Shown here one piece after another: positions 17,063-25,539 of a stretch of 64,000 bases of DNA. A program made the translations under genes and the position numbers. Below the pieces are notes generated by a model. The model had not been told where the DNA came from. It worked only from the letters and a program-made list of their open reading frames with translations, and did no database searches. The stretch lies in assembly GCF_012911815.1 (NCBI RefSeq), contig NZ_JAATNW010000010.1:1-64000 (forward strand). The letters are read 5' to 3'. The stretch is from Alteromonas ponticola. GTDB lineage: Bacteria > Pseudomonadota > Gammaproteobacteria > Enterobacterales > Alteromonadaceae. The stretch's first letter is position 1. Each line of letters starts with the position of its first letter.

Positions 17063-19981
17063 TTAGAAACGCCAGCCAGCCGACAATTTCACCATACGAC
17101 GCCCATAGGTTGAGCTGTTCAGATTGGGATCACCAAACTCATCACTGTTATCACCCAATATAAAGTCGCGGTAGTTACTGTGATTAAACAGGTTGCTGAT
17201 ATCAAGGCGCACCCAAAGAGCAGAGTCTTTGATTACATAATCTGTCGCAAAATCTTTGCTGATTGACACATCGACACTGTGATATTCAGCTTCATCAGGC
17301 TTAATACGGTCAAAGAACTGCTGACCAGGCCCGTTCGCGGTATTAACATACTGTTTATACGGTGACGACTTATAAGTGAACTTACCTGACAACATGATTT
17401 CCCATGGCAAATCGTAAGAACCAGTTATAACCAGTACATGATCAGGTACTTCAGCAACCGGGTAAGAACCATAGCCAAAATCTGTAGGGTAATCTAAATT
17501 GAACAGATTATTGGTCAGACGGTTTTCGTTCCCATCAGAGAATGTATAGGAGAGGTTCATTCCCCAGTTATCCGTATGCGGGCGATTTAATTTAAAGAAA
17601 ATGCTGTCAGTGGTTGTTTCGCCGTCATTGCGACCAATAAGTAAGGAACGGCCACGGTCAGGTAACCCAAATCCCCATGGAGGGCCCCAAATTTGACCCG
17701 GCTCAAAGAATTCACCATTTTCACGACGGTTACCTAAATACCAGCTAAATTGGTCGTGACTTTCTACCCGGGAGATGCTGATTTCAGTTTGCCATTCACC
17801 CAGATTGCTTCTGACCCCGAGGCTCGCTTGATCAGCGTAAGGCAGGTCAAGATCATTTGGAAGCAGGTGAGCTTCATCCTTAACCTCGATGCTCGTTGCC
17901 AGACTATCCAGGCCAGCTTGTGTTAAGTACGCAGGATCCCACTCAACACAGTTATTTTGAGCAACATCACACGGGTTGTCCGGATCACCTAGAAAGTTGA
18001 ACTGAGCTGTGGCGAATGAACCACGGAACACTTCATTTTTAATGTAATCAAACTGGTTACGATCGTAAGAGCGTCCGAAGCCACCGAATAAGCTGTGATC
18101 TCCATTATCATCCAATAAATAGGTAAAGCCCACTCTAGGAGCCCAAGCACCGCTATAATTGCTGCGTTCGCTGCCTGTACTAATATATTTACTGATGTCA
18201 TAGTCAGTATTCTGTACGTTATCCCAGCCGTTTAATGTCGCCACTAAGTCAGCAGGTGTAACATAATCAGTGTAGGTAGGGTTGTCTTCGTAATCGTAAC
18301 GAATACCCAGGTTTAGTGTAAGACGCTCATTAACTTCCCAGTCATCCTGAATATAGAAACCATACTGTTTCTGTTCTGAAACAAACTCACCGCCAACTTC
18401 ACTGCCAGCAGCAGGAACAAACCAATCAACCTGATAAGGCTGAACCAGATTGAATGTTCCCGCCCCATTAAACTCTACATTGTATCTGTATTGAGGGTTT
18501 GTATTGTGTTGTTGCAGAATTTCAAGGTCGATAACTTTGTACTTAACGCCTGTTTTAATAACGTGATAACCATTCCACTCCAGGTCGAAAATGGTTAAAT
18601 CATTCTGGATTGACCAACCTTTTTGCCCTTTGGTTTGCAGACCACCGTTTCCACCTACGTTTAACAAACGTTGACGGCTGGCGGTTTCAAGTAACTGTGC
18701 AGGTGCAAACTGGGCGGGCGCCTGTGACCACTCTACATCTTCTGTGGTCAGACGTACTTCGTTAGTAAAGTAATCGCCGTCGTAAGTATATTTGAGATTG
18801 ACACGCTGTTCTTCAACTTGAGAATTTCCAGCATGACTCAGTGTGCTGGCGCCACCAAAATTGTAGCTGTCTTCGTCTCTTATTTTGATTGAGCCTTCCA
18901 GCATTTGTCTGTCATCAATGGACCAGTCAAGTTTTCCAAAGAATAACTGTTCGTTAAATTCGCCAGGAAAAGAACCCAGCATCGCCTGATATTCTGCAGG
19001 CAAGGTAAAATTGGTAATTTGGTCGCCACCAACTACGTCTTTTGGTGTTTCATACGCTTTTTCTTCGTAAGAAGTCAAAAAGTGCAAGCTGTCTTTAATT
19101 ATCGGTCCTGAAAATGTCGCGCCATACTGCTCTGTCGATGACGGCGTTTTACCATCAGCTTCGTTAGGCTCTGCTTCGCGTAACCCTTCATCAGTGAAGT
19201 CGTAAAACACTTCGCCATGGAATTCGTTGGTACCCGATTTAGTTACAGCTGTAATGGCTGCGCTGCTGACATGCTCGTATTCAGCTTTGTAGTTTTGCGT
19301 AATAACTCTGTATTCGCTTATTGCTGCTTGAGGAAAGGGGTTTCCGCGACTGGAATCCTGTCCGGTTACACCACCTTTGAGTACATAATCTTTCTGGCTG
19401 ACACCATCAAGGAAGACGTTAATCTTATTGATATTCTGAGCGCCACCACGAACGTTGATTTCACCATTACCGCCCCTTTCGATTTGAACACCGGGAGCTA
19501 AGTCAGCAAAAGCCAGAAAGTTTCTATCCCCTTGTGGCAAACGTTGAATCATTTCCGGAGTTATGTTTGTGCCCACTTCGCCGCCAGAAAAGCTTTCCAG
19601 TCGAACACCTGTAACACTGATGCGCTCAATGTTGTCGCCGGGTGATTGCTCCACATCAAAGTTTACTTTGGCACTTTGTCCGACTAATAAAGTCACCTGT
19701 TCGCTGCTTCCGGCGACAGTAACCAGGTACGTTCCAGGTTTAAGACCGGTAAATATATAGGAACCGTCGGCACGGGTTTTCGTTTTGCTTGTGTAGCCCC
19801 GTTCAACGTCTCGTGCAACTACTTCAACTCCAGCTTTAGGAATAGTTTGCTCTACAATCTTCCCTCGCAGAGTCGCATCATCAATCCCAGCTAAAGTTGG
19901 CAGTGATACAACGCTGAGACTGGCAACAGCCAACGCCACTGAGAGTGCGTTTCTTTTGAACAATCCTGGTTTAATCTTCAT
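17063..19981 (-). CDS. TonB-dependent receptor with carboxypeptidase-like N-terminal domain (receptor 1)
   Basis: A 972-residue outer-membrane receptor. After a signal peptide (to about residue 31, ending LPTLAG) comes a carboxypeptidase-regulatory-like domain (about 35-110, ADGSYIFTGLKPGTYLV), then a plug domain (LPQGDRNFLAFADLAPGVQ, NVRGGAQNINKINVFLDG) and a 22-strand type barrel ending in a C-terminal Phe (SAGWRF). No typical TonB-box can be named with certainty; RISVTGVR near residue 120 is in the right place. It should import the oligosaccharide degraded by the genes downstream. Start: ATG with AAGGTG upstream. The 5' region carries several operator-like sites, which makes it the most tightly controlled gene of the locus. 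Confidence 0.93.
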   Translation of the reverse strand: MKIKPGLFKRNALSVALAVASLSVVSLPTLAGIDDATLRGKIVEQTIPKAGVEVVARDVERGYTSKTKTRADGSYIFTGLKPGTYLVTVAGSSEQVTLLVGQSAKVNFDVEQSPGDNIERISVTGVRLESFSGGEVGTNITPEMIQRLPQGDRNFLAFADLAPGVQIERGGNGEINVRGGAQNINKINVFLDGVSQKDYVLKGGVTGQDSSRGNPFPQAAISEYRVITQNYKAEYEHVSSAAITAVTKSGTNEFHGEVFYDFTDEGLREAEPNEADGKTPSSTEQYGATFSGPIIKDSLHFLTSYEEKAYETPKDVVGGDQITNFTLPAEYQAMLGSFPGEFNEQLFFGKLDWSIDDRQMLEGSIKIRDEDSYNFGGASTLSHAGNSQVEEQRVNLKYTYDGDYFTNEVRLTTEDVEWSQAPAQFAPAQLLETASRQRLLNVGGNGGLQTKGQKGWSIQNDLTIFDLEWNGYHVIKTGVKYKVIDLEILQQHNTNPQYRYNVEFNGAGTFNLVQPYQVDWFVPAAGSEVGGEFVSEQKQYGFYIQDDWEVNERLTLNLGIRYDYEDNPTYTDYVTPADLVATLNGWDNVQNTDYDISKYISTGSERSNYSGAWAPRVGFTYLLDDNGDHSLFGGFGRSYDRNQFDYIKNEVFRGSFATAQFNFLGDPDNPCDVAQNNCVEWDPAYLTQAGLDSLATSIEVKDEAHLLPNDLDLPYADQASLGVRSNLGEWQTEISISRVESHDQFSWYLGNRRENGEFFEPGQIWGPPWGFGLPDRGRSLLIGRNDGETTTDSIFFKLNRPHTDNWGMNLSYTFSDGNENRLTNNLFNLDYPTDFGYGSYPVAEVPDHVLVITGSYDLPWEIMLSGKFTYKSSPYKQYVNTANGPGQQFFDRIKPDEAEYHSVDVSISKDFATDYVIKDSALWVRLDISNLFNHSNYRDFILGDNSDEFGDPNLNSSTYGRRMVKLSAGWRF

Positions 19982-20002
19982 GGTTTCACCTTCTAGTTTT
20001 CT

Positions 20003-20018
20003 CTAAGAGCGCTCTTAG
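20003..20018. promoter_or_regulatory. Perfect 16-bp palindrome before receptor 1
   Basis: CTAAGAGCGCTCTTAG is a perfect palindrome with a central CG, 22 bp upstream of the receptor ATG. LacI-family operators are even palindromes with a central CG, so this may be a second type of operator, different from the TGATACCGATTTCA sites. It could also act as an RNA hairpin near the ribosome-binding site. Confidence 0.5.
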
Positions 20019-20053
20019 CGTTGTTTTGGCGACTAGATAAAAGCGCAAACAAA

Positions 20054-20067
20054 TGAAACCGATTCCC
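20054..20067. promoter_or_regulatory. LacI-type operator, proximal copy (degenerate)
   Basis: TGAAACCGATTCCC matches TGATACCGATTTCA at 11 of 14 positions, including the central CG and the left arm. It lies exactly 42 bp (about four helical turns) from the better copy at 20096, which would place both on the same DNA face. Confidence 0.5.
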
Positions 20068-20095
20068 AAATAAAAGGTATTATTGCTATTTTTAA

Positions 20096-20109
20096 TGATA
20101 CCGATTTCA
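20096..20109. promoter_or_regulatory. LacI-type operator before receptor 1
   Basis: TGATACCGATTTCA is an imperfect palindrome with a central CG, about 115 bp upstream of the receptor start. The identical word occurs before the GH31 gene and inside the MFS gene, and the LacI-family gene lies next to the second copy. This is the likely binding site of that regulator. Confidence 0.7.
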
Positions 20110-20314
20110 TTTTGTTTCAAAAAAAAGTTCCGCGAGGGGAACGTGAGAAACGATAATATTCATTCACTCACGTGTCAACAATTCATTTACCTATGTTAAA
20201 ACTTTATTAAAACTAGTTTATTGTTGAACTGTTGTCACCCCCGCGAAGCGTGGCATCACTGATGCCACCTGAATATTCATTACACCGCTCATAGTGCTGG
20301 TCCAGCAGCAATCG

Positions 20315-21742
20315 TTAATCTAACAGACGATCTGCAGCTTGCCAGCTACCTCGGCGCATGGGGACATTCATTGCGTCATCGGCTGCCAACCGATCAAACA
20401 AGTCATTTCGCATCTCATTTCGTATCTGCTGGAAAGCAGGAATGTCAATCAGATTATGCTTCTCTTCGGGGTCATTCTTTAAGTCGTATAATTCATTCTT
20501 GTCCCAGATACCGTGATAGTAAATGTACTTATACTGCGTCCCTCTAAGCGCGAACGTTGTGGGCGTATGTGGAAAAGCGTGTTCCCAATAATACTCATAA
20601 AGAAAATCACGGTTCTTTCCCGAATCTTCGTTTTCTTTTAGCAAACCTAAAAATGATTCACCATCCATTGAAATGTTCGTTTTGCCACCGGCTAACTCTA
20701 AGATGGTAGGGGCAATATCAATATTTCTAACCAGAACCTCAGATTTACTGCCTGCTTTGAGCATACCCGGTCCCCACGCCAGCATGGGTACACGAATAGA
20801 TTCTTCGTAGGCATTGCGCTTATCGATCAAACCGTGTTCGCCCAGTAAGAAGCCGTTATCACCCATATAAACGACCAATGTATCTTCATCCAGACCATGC
20901 TGCTCGAGGTACTTTATGACACGCCCGACACTGTCGTCCACGCCCAACAAGGTTTCAGCATACCGTTTATAGAAATCTTCAAACTTCAGATCGCCATGAT
21001 AGGCATAGTCGACACCATGCCAGCTATCGCGCTGAGCTCTTACCCAATCAGGTTTGCCTTGGTAATTTGCTTCTGTGTTGTCCATGGTTTTGGGGTAGTC
21101 TGGCTGCGCGTCTTCATATTGATTTTTGTGCCGGGGGGCTGGTTCAAATTCTGCGTGGACGGCTTTGTGAGATAAGTATAAAAAGAAGGGTTTGCCCTGC
21201 TCGCGTTTATCAAGCCAGTCCAGTGCGTAATCTGTCAATATGTCGGTTGTATAGCCCTCATGAGGTATTTTTTTACCGTCCACATTTAATAGCGGATCGG
21301 TGTAACGCCCCTGCCCCTTAAAGCTCACCCATCGGTCAAATCCCGCTTGCGGTTCATCATCCACTTCGCCCATATGCCATTTGCCTACGAAGGCAGTCTG
21401 ATACCCTACGGTTTGTAAATCTGCAGGGAAAAAGGTGGTTCCTTCTGGTATTGGGCTGGTGTTATCTACAATCCCATGATGGTGCGCATAGCGACCAGTC
21501 AGAATAGATGCCCGACTGGGTGAACATAACGACGTGGTGACAAATGCATTTTTGAGGTGAACTCCCTCTGCGGCCATTTTATCTAACGATGGCGTCTTTA
21601 AGAACTTTGGCGCCTTGGGCATAAAGCTCATAAAATCATAACGATGATCATCGCTTAAAATAAAAATGACATTTTTCTTTTCAACTGCAAATGCGGGCAG
21701 CATGAATAGTGTCAGCAAGGTGAACACACATTTTTTAAACAT
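20315..21742 (-). CDS. Type I sulfatase, periplasmic
   Basis: This 475-residue S1-family sulfatase has a cleavable signal peptide (MFKKCVFTLLTLFMLPAFA). The formylglycine site is CSPSR (Cys73), followed by ASILTGRYAHHHG. N-terminal metal ligands are in SDDHRYD, and the second metal site is in YMGDNGFLLGEHG. The His-rich motif and length resemble the iduronate-2-sulfatase / N-sulfoglucosamine sulfohydrolase-like group, but specificity cannot be called. It starts 2 bp after the GH31 stop, with GAAGG inside the GH31 3' end, so the two are co-transcribed and probably co-translated. It is a second sulfatase for the same glycan, perhaps for a different sulfate position from that of the enzyme at 11193. 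Confidence 0.9.
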   Translation of the reverse strand: MFKKCVFTLLTLFMLPAFAVEKKNVIFILSDDHRYDFMSFMPKAPKFLKTPSLDKMAAEGVHLKNAFVTTSLCSPSRASILTGRYAHHHGIVDNTSPIPEGTTFFPADLQTVGYQTAFVGKWHMGEVDDEPQAGFDRWVSFKGQGRYTDPLLNVDGKKIPHEGYTTDILTDYALDWLDKREQGKPFFLYLSHKAVHAEFEPAPRHKNQYEDAQPDYPKTMDNTEANYQGKPDWVRAQRDSWHGVDYAYHGDLKFEDFYKRYAETLLGVDDSVGRVIKYLEQHGLDEDTLVVYMGDNGFLLGEHGLIDKRNAYEESIRVPMLAWGPGMLKAGSKSEVLVRNIDIAPTILELAGGKTNISMDGESFLGLLKENEDSGKNRDFLYEYYWEHAFPHTPTTFALRGTQYKYIYYHGIWDKNELYDLKNDPEEKHNLIDIPAFQQIRNEMRNDLFDRLAADDAMNVPMRRGSWQAADRLLD

Positions 21743-21744
21743 GA

Positions 21745-24339
21745 TTAGTGGCCTTCGTAATGTAAGCTATTAGCAAGTTGTTTGGCTTGTTGTTCAGAAA
21801 TCTGGGGCATTTCACCCAATAATTTTTCCACGGTCGGTAATGCTTTTTGCATTCGCTCTACTACCTGGGGTGTTGACTCAGGCTGATAGTAAATTTGCAT
21901 TGGCGCTTCTATGATGCGGGATACCGCTTCAGGCATCGTTGCTCCCCAATCGTCCTCTGCTGCCATTAATTTTAATCGGTTTCCCATCGACTGCAGACGC
22001 CTGAATGTGCCAGCTACACCATTGAGGTTTGCGCCAGATTTGGCATACGCTATCTCAATATCCACATCGTTTTGTACTGACATAGCGGGAATGTCTACGA
22101 TCGCGTGTAATTTGTGTGCATCGTAATTCAGATGGTTGTCTGGCAGAGGCTTACCGTTCACTTTCACACTTAAAAGCGGTAGTCGGTTGGGCAACTCAAG
22201 CTGATAGCTGCGCATTTTTCTCATGCCTTTATAACTCCCCTGCACCGCTTTTACTTTTAGCTTAAGACCACCTTTGTGAGATTGACTGCCGATTTCTGTC
22301 CAGGCAGCTTCGCCGCGTTGATAGGCCTGCGAGTTTCCGTCATCTTCATATAGCCGAATCGCGTCATCGCCACCGGGAATGAGGGTTAATACCAGTTGCT
22401 CTGGGGTGTCTTGCAAATCCTTTACCTGTGGATAACGCGGAATGATACTCCCAGCTTTGATATAAATCGGTATTTCGTCCAGGGCAAAGTTGCGCTTAAC
22501 CAAATCACCACCGTCTATCAGCGTACCGCTGAACCATTCGAACCACTTTCCCTGCGGGAGCCATGTCGATTGTTCAGCTAGTTGACTGCTTTCATCGACG
22601 GGGGTGGTTACCGGTGACACAATCATATCGTCACCCAACATATACTGTTGTTCGGCGCTATATGCAGCCTGCTTTTCAGGGTAGTCGTAATACATCGGTC
22701 GAATTATCGATACGCCGCTATCGTAAGCCTGTCGGGCGGCAGTATAAATATAGGGAACCAGTGAATAGCGCAGTTGGATGGCGTCACGCATCATCGGGAA
22801 ATGCTGTGGGTACATCCAGATCCGCCTGTCAGCAACGTCACTTTTGGATGCATGGGTGCGCAGTATGGGGCTTAAGGCACCGAACTGAAGCCAACGTAAA
22901 TAGAGCTCACCATCTGATGCCAATTTCTTGTCATTGACAATATGCCCACCAATATCGTGGCTCCAATACCCATAACCTACATTAGACGCAGTAGCGGTAA
23001 AGTAGGGTTGAAACGCCAGCGAATTCCACGAGATCACCGCATCACCTGAAAAGCCTACCTGATACCTGTGATTTCCCAGTCCGCCCCAGCGATGAAACAG
23101 CAAAGGGCGCTTTTGTGGATACTGGTCCTTCATATCAGTGAAGAACTGGTGGTTTAGCCAAAATGTATTAGACAGGCCCTCAACATATTTGCTGGTTGGC
23201 CATTGCTGCCAGTCAAGCCACCAAAAATCAACGCCTTGCTTCTCTAAGGGACGCAACATGTGTTCGAAATAGTTAGCTGACCAATCAGGATCAGCGAGAC
23301 GGTAAGGTATCCATCCGTCCACAGTGGTTTTATCTTTCAGCCCTTCAAGCATGTCTGGGTACTGATCTTCAAACGGTGCAATGCCATCGGCGGGATGAAG
23401 GTTTAGCGCGACTTTCAGGTTTTGCTGTTCCGTCCAGTCCAAAAAACGTTCCGGGTCAGGAAATAATGCCTTGTCCCAGCTATACCCTGTCCATCCTAAC
23501 ATCCCGTTAAAAGGCGTTGGTTCAGGATTTTTGGAAGTTAACCTCATGGTTTTATGCCAGTCCATATCGACAATAAGCACATCCAACGGAATATCATAGC
23601 CGTCTATTGTTTTTACAAGTTCACGCAACTCCCAGTCAGAATAACTCCAGTAACGCGACCACCAATAGCCAAAAGCATAACGCGGAGGCATCGGAATTTT
23701 ACCAGCCACCCGGGTAAAGTCTTTTAACGCCGCTTTATAATCCTGACCATGAGCAAAGAAATACCAATCCATTTGTTTATGGTCGCGGTTAATCGCTACT
23801 GAGTGACCATCTTTTTCCTCAATCAGCTGTGTTTTAGAATCGTCTATCAGGCTCCAGCCTGCACGGGATAGGAGGCCTTGTTCCAAGTGAAGTGTGGATC
23901 CATCAGATAACTTGGTACGACCTTCGAATCCATCCACGGTTCGCGTGGTACCCATTAAATTGGCCGTATTTTCTATCCCGGGATGCCACTTAACCTCTTT
24001 TCCCTCCATCTGAAAAATAATGATTAAATTTTCAGCATTAAATTTACCGCTGTCCTTTTTATAACGCAGCGACATTGCACTCGTCTCGATGACTAACCAG
24101 CCATCGTCCTCACGCATATCCAACTCTGGTACGGGTAATATTCTATCGATAAATGCGAGGGATGGACGGTCTTCAAATATACCCTGTTCCTGATATTCCA
24201 AACGAACCAGCTGAGGTGTCAATACGGTGAAACGGGCATTGCCTTCAACAACCATTGCCTCATTGGCTGCCGCATCTGAGGGAAATGCCATCAGGGGAAT
24301 TACAAGCATTATCAGCATAAGATGCAGTTTATTTTTCAT
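21745..24339 (-). CDS. GH31 family alpha-glycosidase
   Basis: About 864 residues with a signal peptide (MKNKLHLMLIMLVIPLMAFP) and the GH31 order of N-terminal beta-sandwich, TIM barrel and C-terminal beta domains. The nucleophile is probably the Asp of WWLDWQQW (residue 376 from the chosen start) and the acid/base the Asp of GFSGDAVISW (433). GYWSHDIGGH is the usual downstream signature. Numbering is from the ATG at 24339; the longest frame would begin inside the operator. A C-terminal tail of about 90 residues (from AEDDWGATMPEA) has no known domain. GH31 enzymes act on alpha-glucosidic, alpha-xylosidic or sulfoquinovosyl bonds; the WLDWQQW variant does not allow a choice. It is first in a two-gene unit with a sulfatase. 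Confidence 0.9.
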   Translation of the reverse strand: MKNKLHLMLIMLVIPLMAFPSDAAANEAMVVEGNARFTVLTPQLVRLEYQEQGIFEDRPSLAFIDRILPVPELDMREDDGWLVIETSAMSLRYKKDSGKFNAENLIIIFQMEGKEVKWHPGIENTANLMGTTRTVDGFEGRTKLSDGSTLHLEQGLLSRAGWSLIDDSKTQLIEEKDGHSVAINRDHKQMDWYFFAHGQDYKAALKDFTRVAGKIPMPPRYAFGYWWSRYWSYSDWELRELVKTIDGYDIPLDVLIVDMDWHKTMRLTSKNPEPTPFNGMLGWTGYSWDKALFPDPERFLDWTEQQNLKVALNLHPADGIAPFEDQYPDMLEGLKDKTTVDGWIPYRLADPDWSANYFEHMLRPLEKQGVDFWWLDWQQWPTSKYVEGLSNTFWLNHQFFTDMKDQYPQKRPLLFHRWGGLGNHRYQVGFSGDAVISWNSLAFQPYFTATASNVGYGYWSHDIGGHIVNDKKLASDGELYLRWLQFGALSPILRTHASKSDVADRRIWMYPQHFPMMRDAIQLRYSLVPYIYTAARQAYDSGVSIIRPMYYDYPEKQAAYSAEQQYMLGDDMIVSPVTTPVDESSQLAEQSTWLPQGKWFEWFSGTLIDGGDLVKRNFALDEIPIYIKAGSIIPRYPQVKDLQDTPEQLVLTLIPGGDDAIRLYEDDGNSQAYQRGEAAWTEIGSQSHKGGLKLKVKAVQGSYKGMRKMRSYQLELPNRLPLLSVKVNGKPLPDNHLNYDAHKLHAIVDIPAMSVQNDVDIEIAYAKSGANLNGVAGTFRRLQSMGNRLKLMAAEDDWGATMPEAVSRIIEAPMQIYYQPESTPQVVERMQKALPTVEKLLGEMPQISEQQAKQLANSLHYEGH

Positions 24340-24384
24340 TCTAAAGGTCCAGTGGTTGTAGATTTTGAACTGTGTCCGGCAAAA

Positions 24385-24398
24385 TGATACCGATTTCA
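24385..24398. promoter_or_regulatory. LacI-type operator between GH31 and lacI-family genes
   Basis: TGATACCGATTTCA, identical to the site at 20096, lies 46 bp upstream of the GH31 start and about 116 bp upstream of the divergent regulator gene. It could serve GH31 repression and autoregulation together. A separate 12-bp palindrome, ATGAAATTTCAT, lies in the same gap at 24445-24456. Confidence 0.7.
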
Positions 24399-24513
24399 TT
24401 TTTTTAACATTAATAAGTTGTTAGTGTCAAACTAAACCGTTAATATGAAATTTCATTGTTATTAACAAACTTAGCCGGTTGTGAACGGTAAATGCCCGAA
24501 AGAAAATTGACTT

Positions 24514-25539
24514 ATGCCAGATACTAAAGATTTTGCCATGCAGGATATCGCTAAACGCGCCGGCGTTTGCAAAGCTACTGTATCCAGAGCTTTCAATACA
24601 CCTGACAGAGTATCTGAAAAAACCCTGAATAAGGTCATGAAAGTTGTCGATGAGTTAGGTTATACCCCGAACAGATTGGCAGCAGGGTTGCGACAGGGGC
24701 GTTCCAGAAATATAGCGATAATGTTACCTGACATTACCAACCCCTACTTTCCACCCTTAGTCCGTAGTATCGAGAAAATTGCTCAGGCGCGGGGATATTC
24801 AGTCATTTTAAATGACACGCAAGATAATCCAGCCTTAGAACGTGCTTTTGCCAGTATGCTAAAGACCCGACAGGTTGATGGCGTAATCACCAATTCACAG
24901 CGCCTGCCCTTTGATATTGATATCATGGATCCCCTGGACAAAGAACTGCCACCTATCGTAAATACATCAGAGTTTTGCGCGTTCGACGGCGTCACCAAGG
25001 TGGGTGTTGATAATGTCGCAATAGGCCGAGACGCAACGCGGCACCTCCTGGATTTAGGTCATACCCGAATTGCCGCCATAATGGGGACGCCTGAAATCTT
25101 AAGCTGTAAGCAACGTGAACAAGGCTTTCGTGAAGAATTAAGTAAGTCCAACATAAGCTTAGATGATCGCTTACTGTATTCCGGAGACTATTCCAGCCAG
25201 TCCGGCGTGGATGGAGTGCGGAAATTGATGCAACTGAAAGACCGCCCCACAGCCATTTTTTGTTTCGGTGATATGGTCGCAATCGGGGCATTACACGAAT
25301 TGAACGAACTAGGGTACCGGGTTCCGGACGATGTGTCAGTGATTGGTGTCGACGGCATTGCTTTGACCCAATACAGCCATCCCCCCCTTACCACCATCGC
25401 CCAGCCCATTCAGGAAATGGGACAACTCAGCATTACCCTGCTTTTGGATATGATTGAGGGTAATGCACCAAAACAGAAGCTAAATATTTTACCCCATCAG
25501 TTAGTTGTCAGACGCAGTACCGGGCCAGCACCTAAATAG
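24514..25539 (+). CDS. LacI/GalR-family transcriptional regulator
   Basis: A 341-residue regulator with the classic N-terminal helix-turn-helix (MQDIAKRAGVCKATVSRAFN, residues about 9-28), a hinge helix (NRLAAGLRQGRSRNIA), and a periplasmic-binding-protein-like effector domain (IMLPDITNPYFPPLVRSIE onwards, ending in TTIAQPIQEMG). It is transcribed away from the GH31/sulfatase unit and ends overlapping the convergent MFS gene by 8 bp. It is the only regulator in the glycan locus, so it is the likely ligand of the TGATACCGATTTCA sites, with a mono- or disaccharide from the pathway as inducer. That pairing is inference from proximity and from the usual shape of LacI operators. Confidence 0.93.
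   Translation: MPDTKDFAMQDIAKRAGVCKATVSRAFNTPDRVSEKTLNKVMKVVDELGYTPNRLAAGLRQGRSRNIAIMLPDITNPYFPPLVRSIEKIAQARGYSVILNDTQDNPALERAFASMLKTRQVDGVITNSQRLPFDIDIMDPLDKELPPIVNTSEFCAFDGVTKVGVDNVAIGRDATRHLLDLGHTRIAAIMGTPEILSCKQREQGFREELSKSNISLDDRLLYSGDYSSQSGVDGVRKLMQLKDRPTAIFCFGDMVAIGALHELNELGYRVPDDVSVIGVDGIALTQYSHPPLTTIAQPIQEMGQLSITLLLDMIEGNAPKQKLNILPHQLVVRRSTGPAPK

Larger units (their letters stand above)
19982..20314. other. Regulatory region of receptor 1
   Basis: This 333-bp gap between the sulfatase stop and the receptor start holds the three operator-like sites listed separately. It also has an imperfect hairpin GTGGCAT/ATGCCAC at 20250-20268 near the sulfatase end, without a T-run. No gene is seen. 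Confidence 0.6.
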
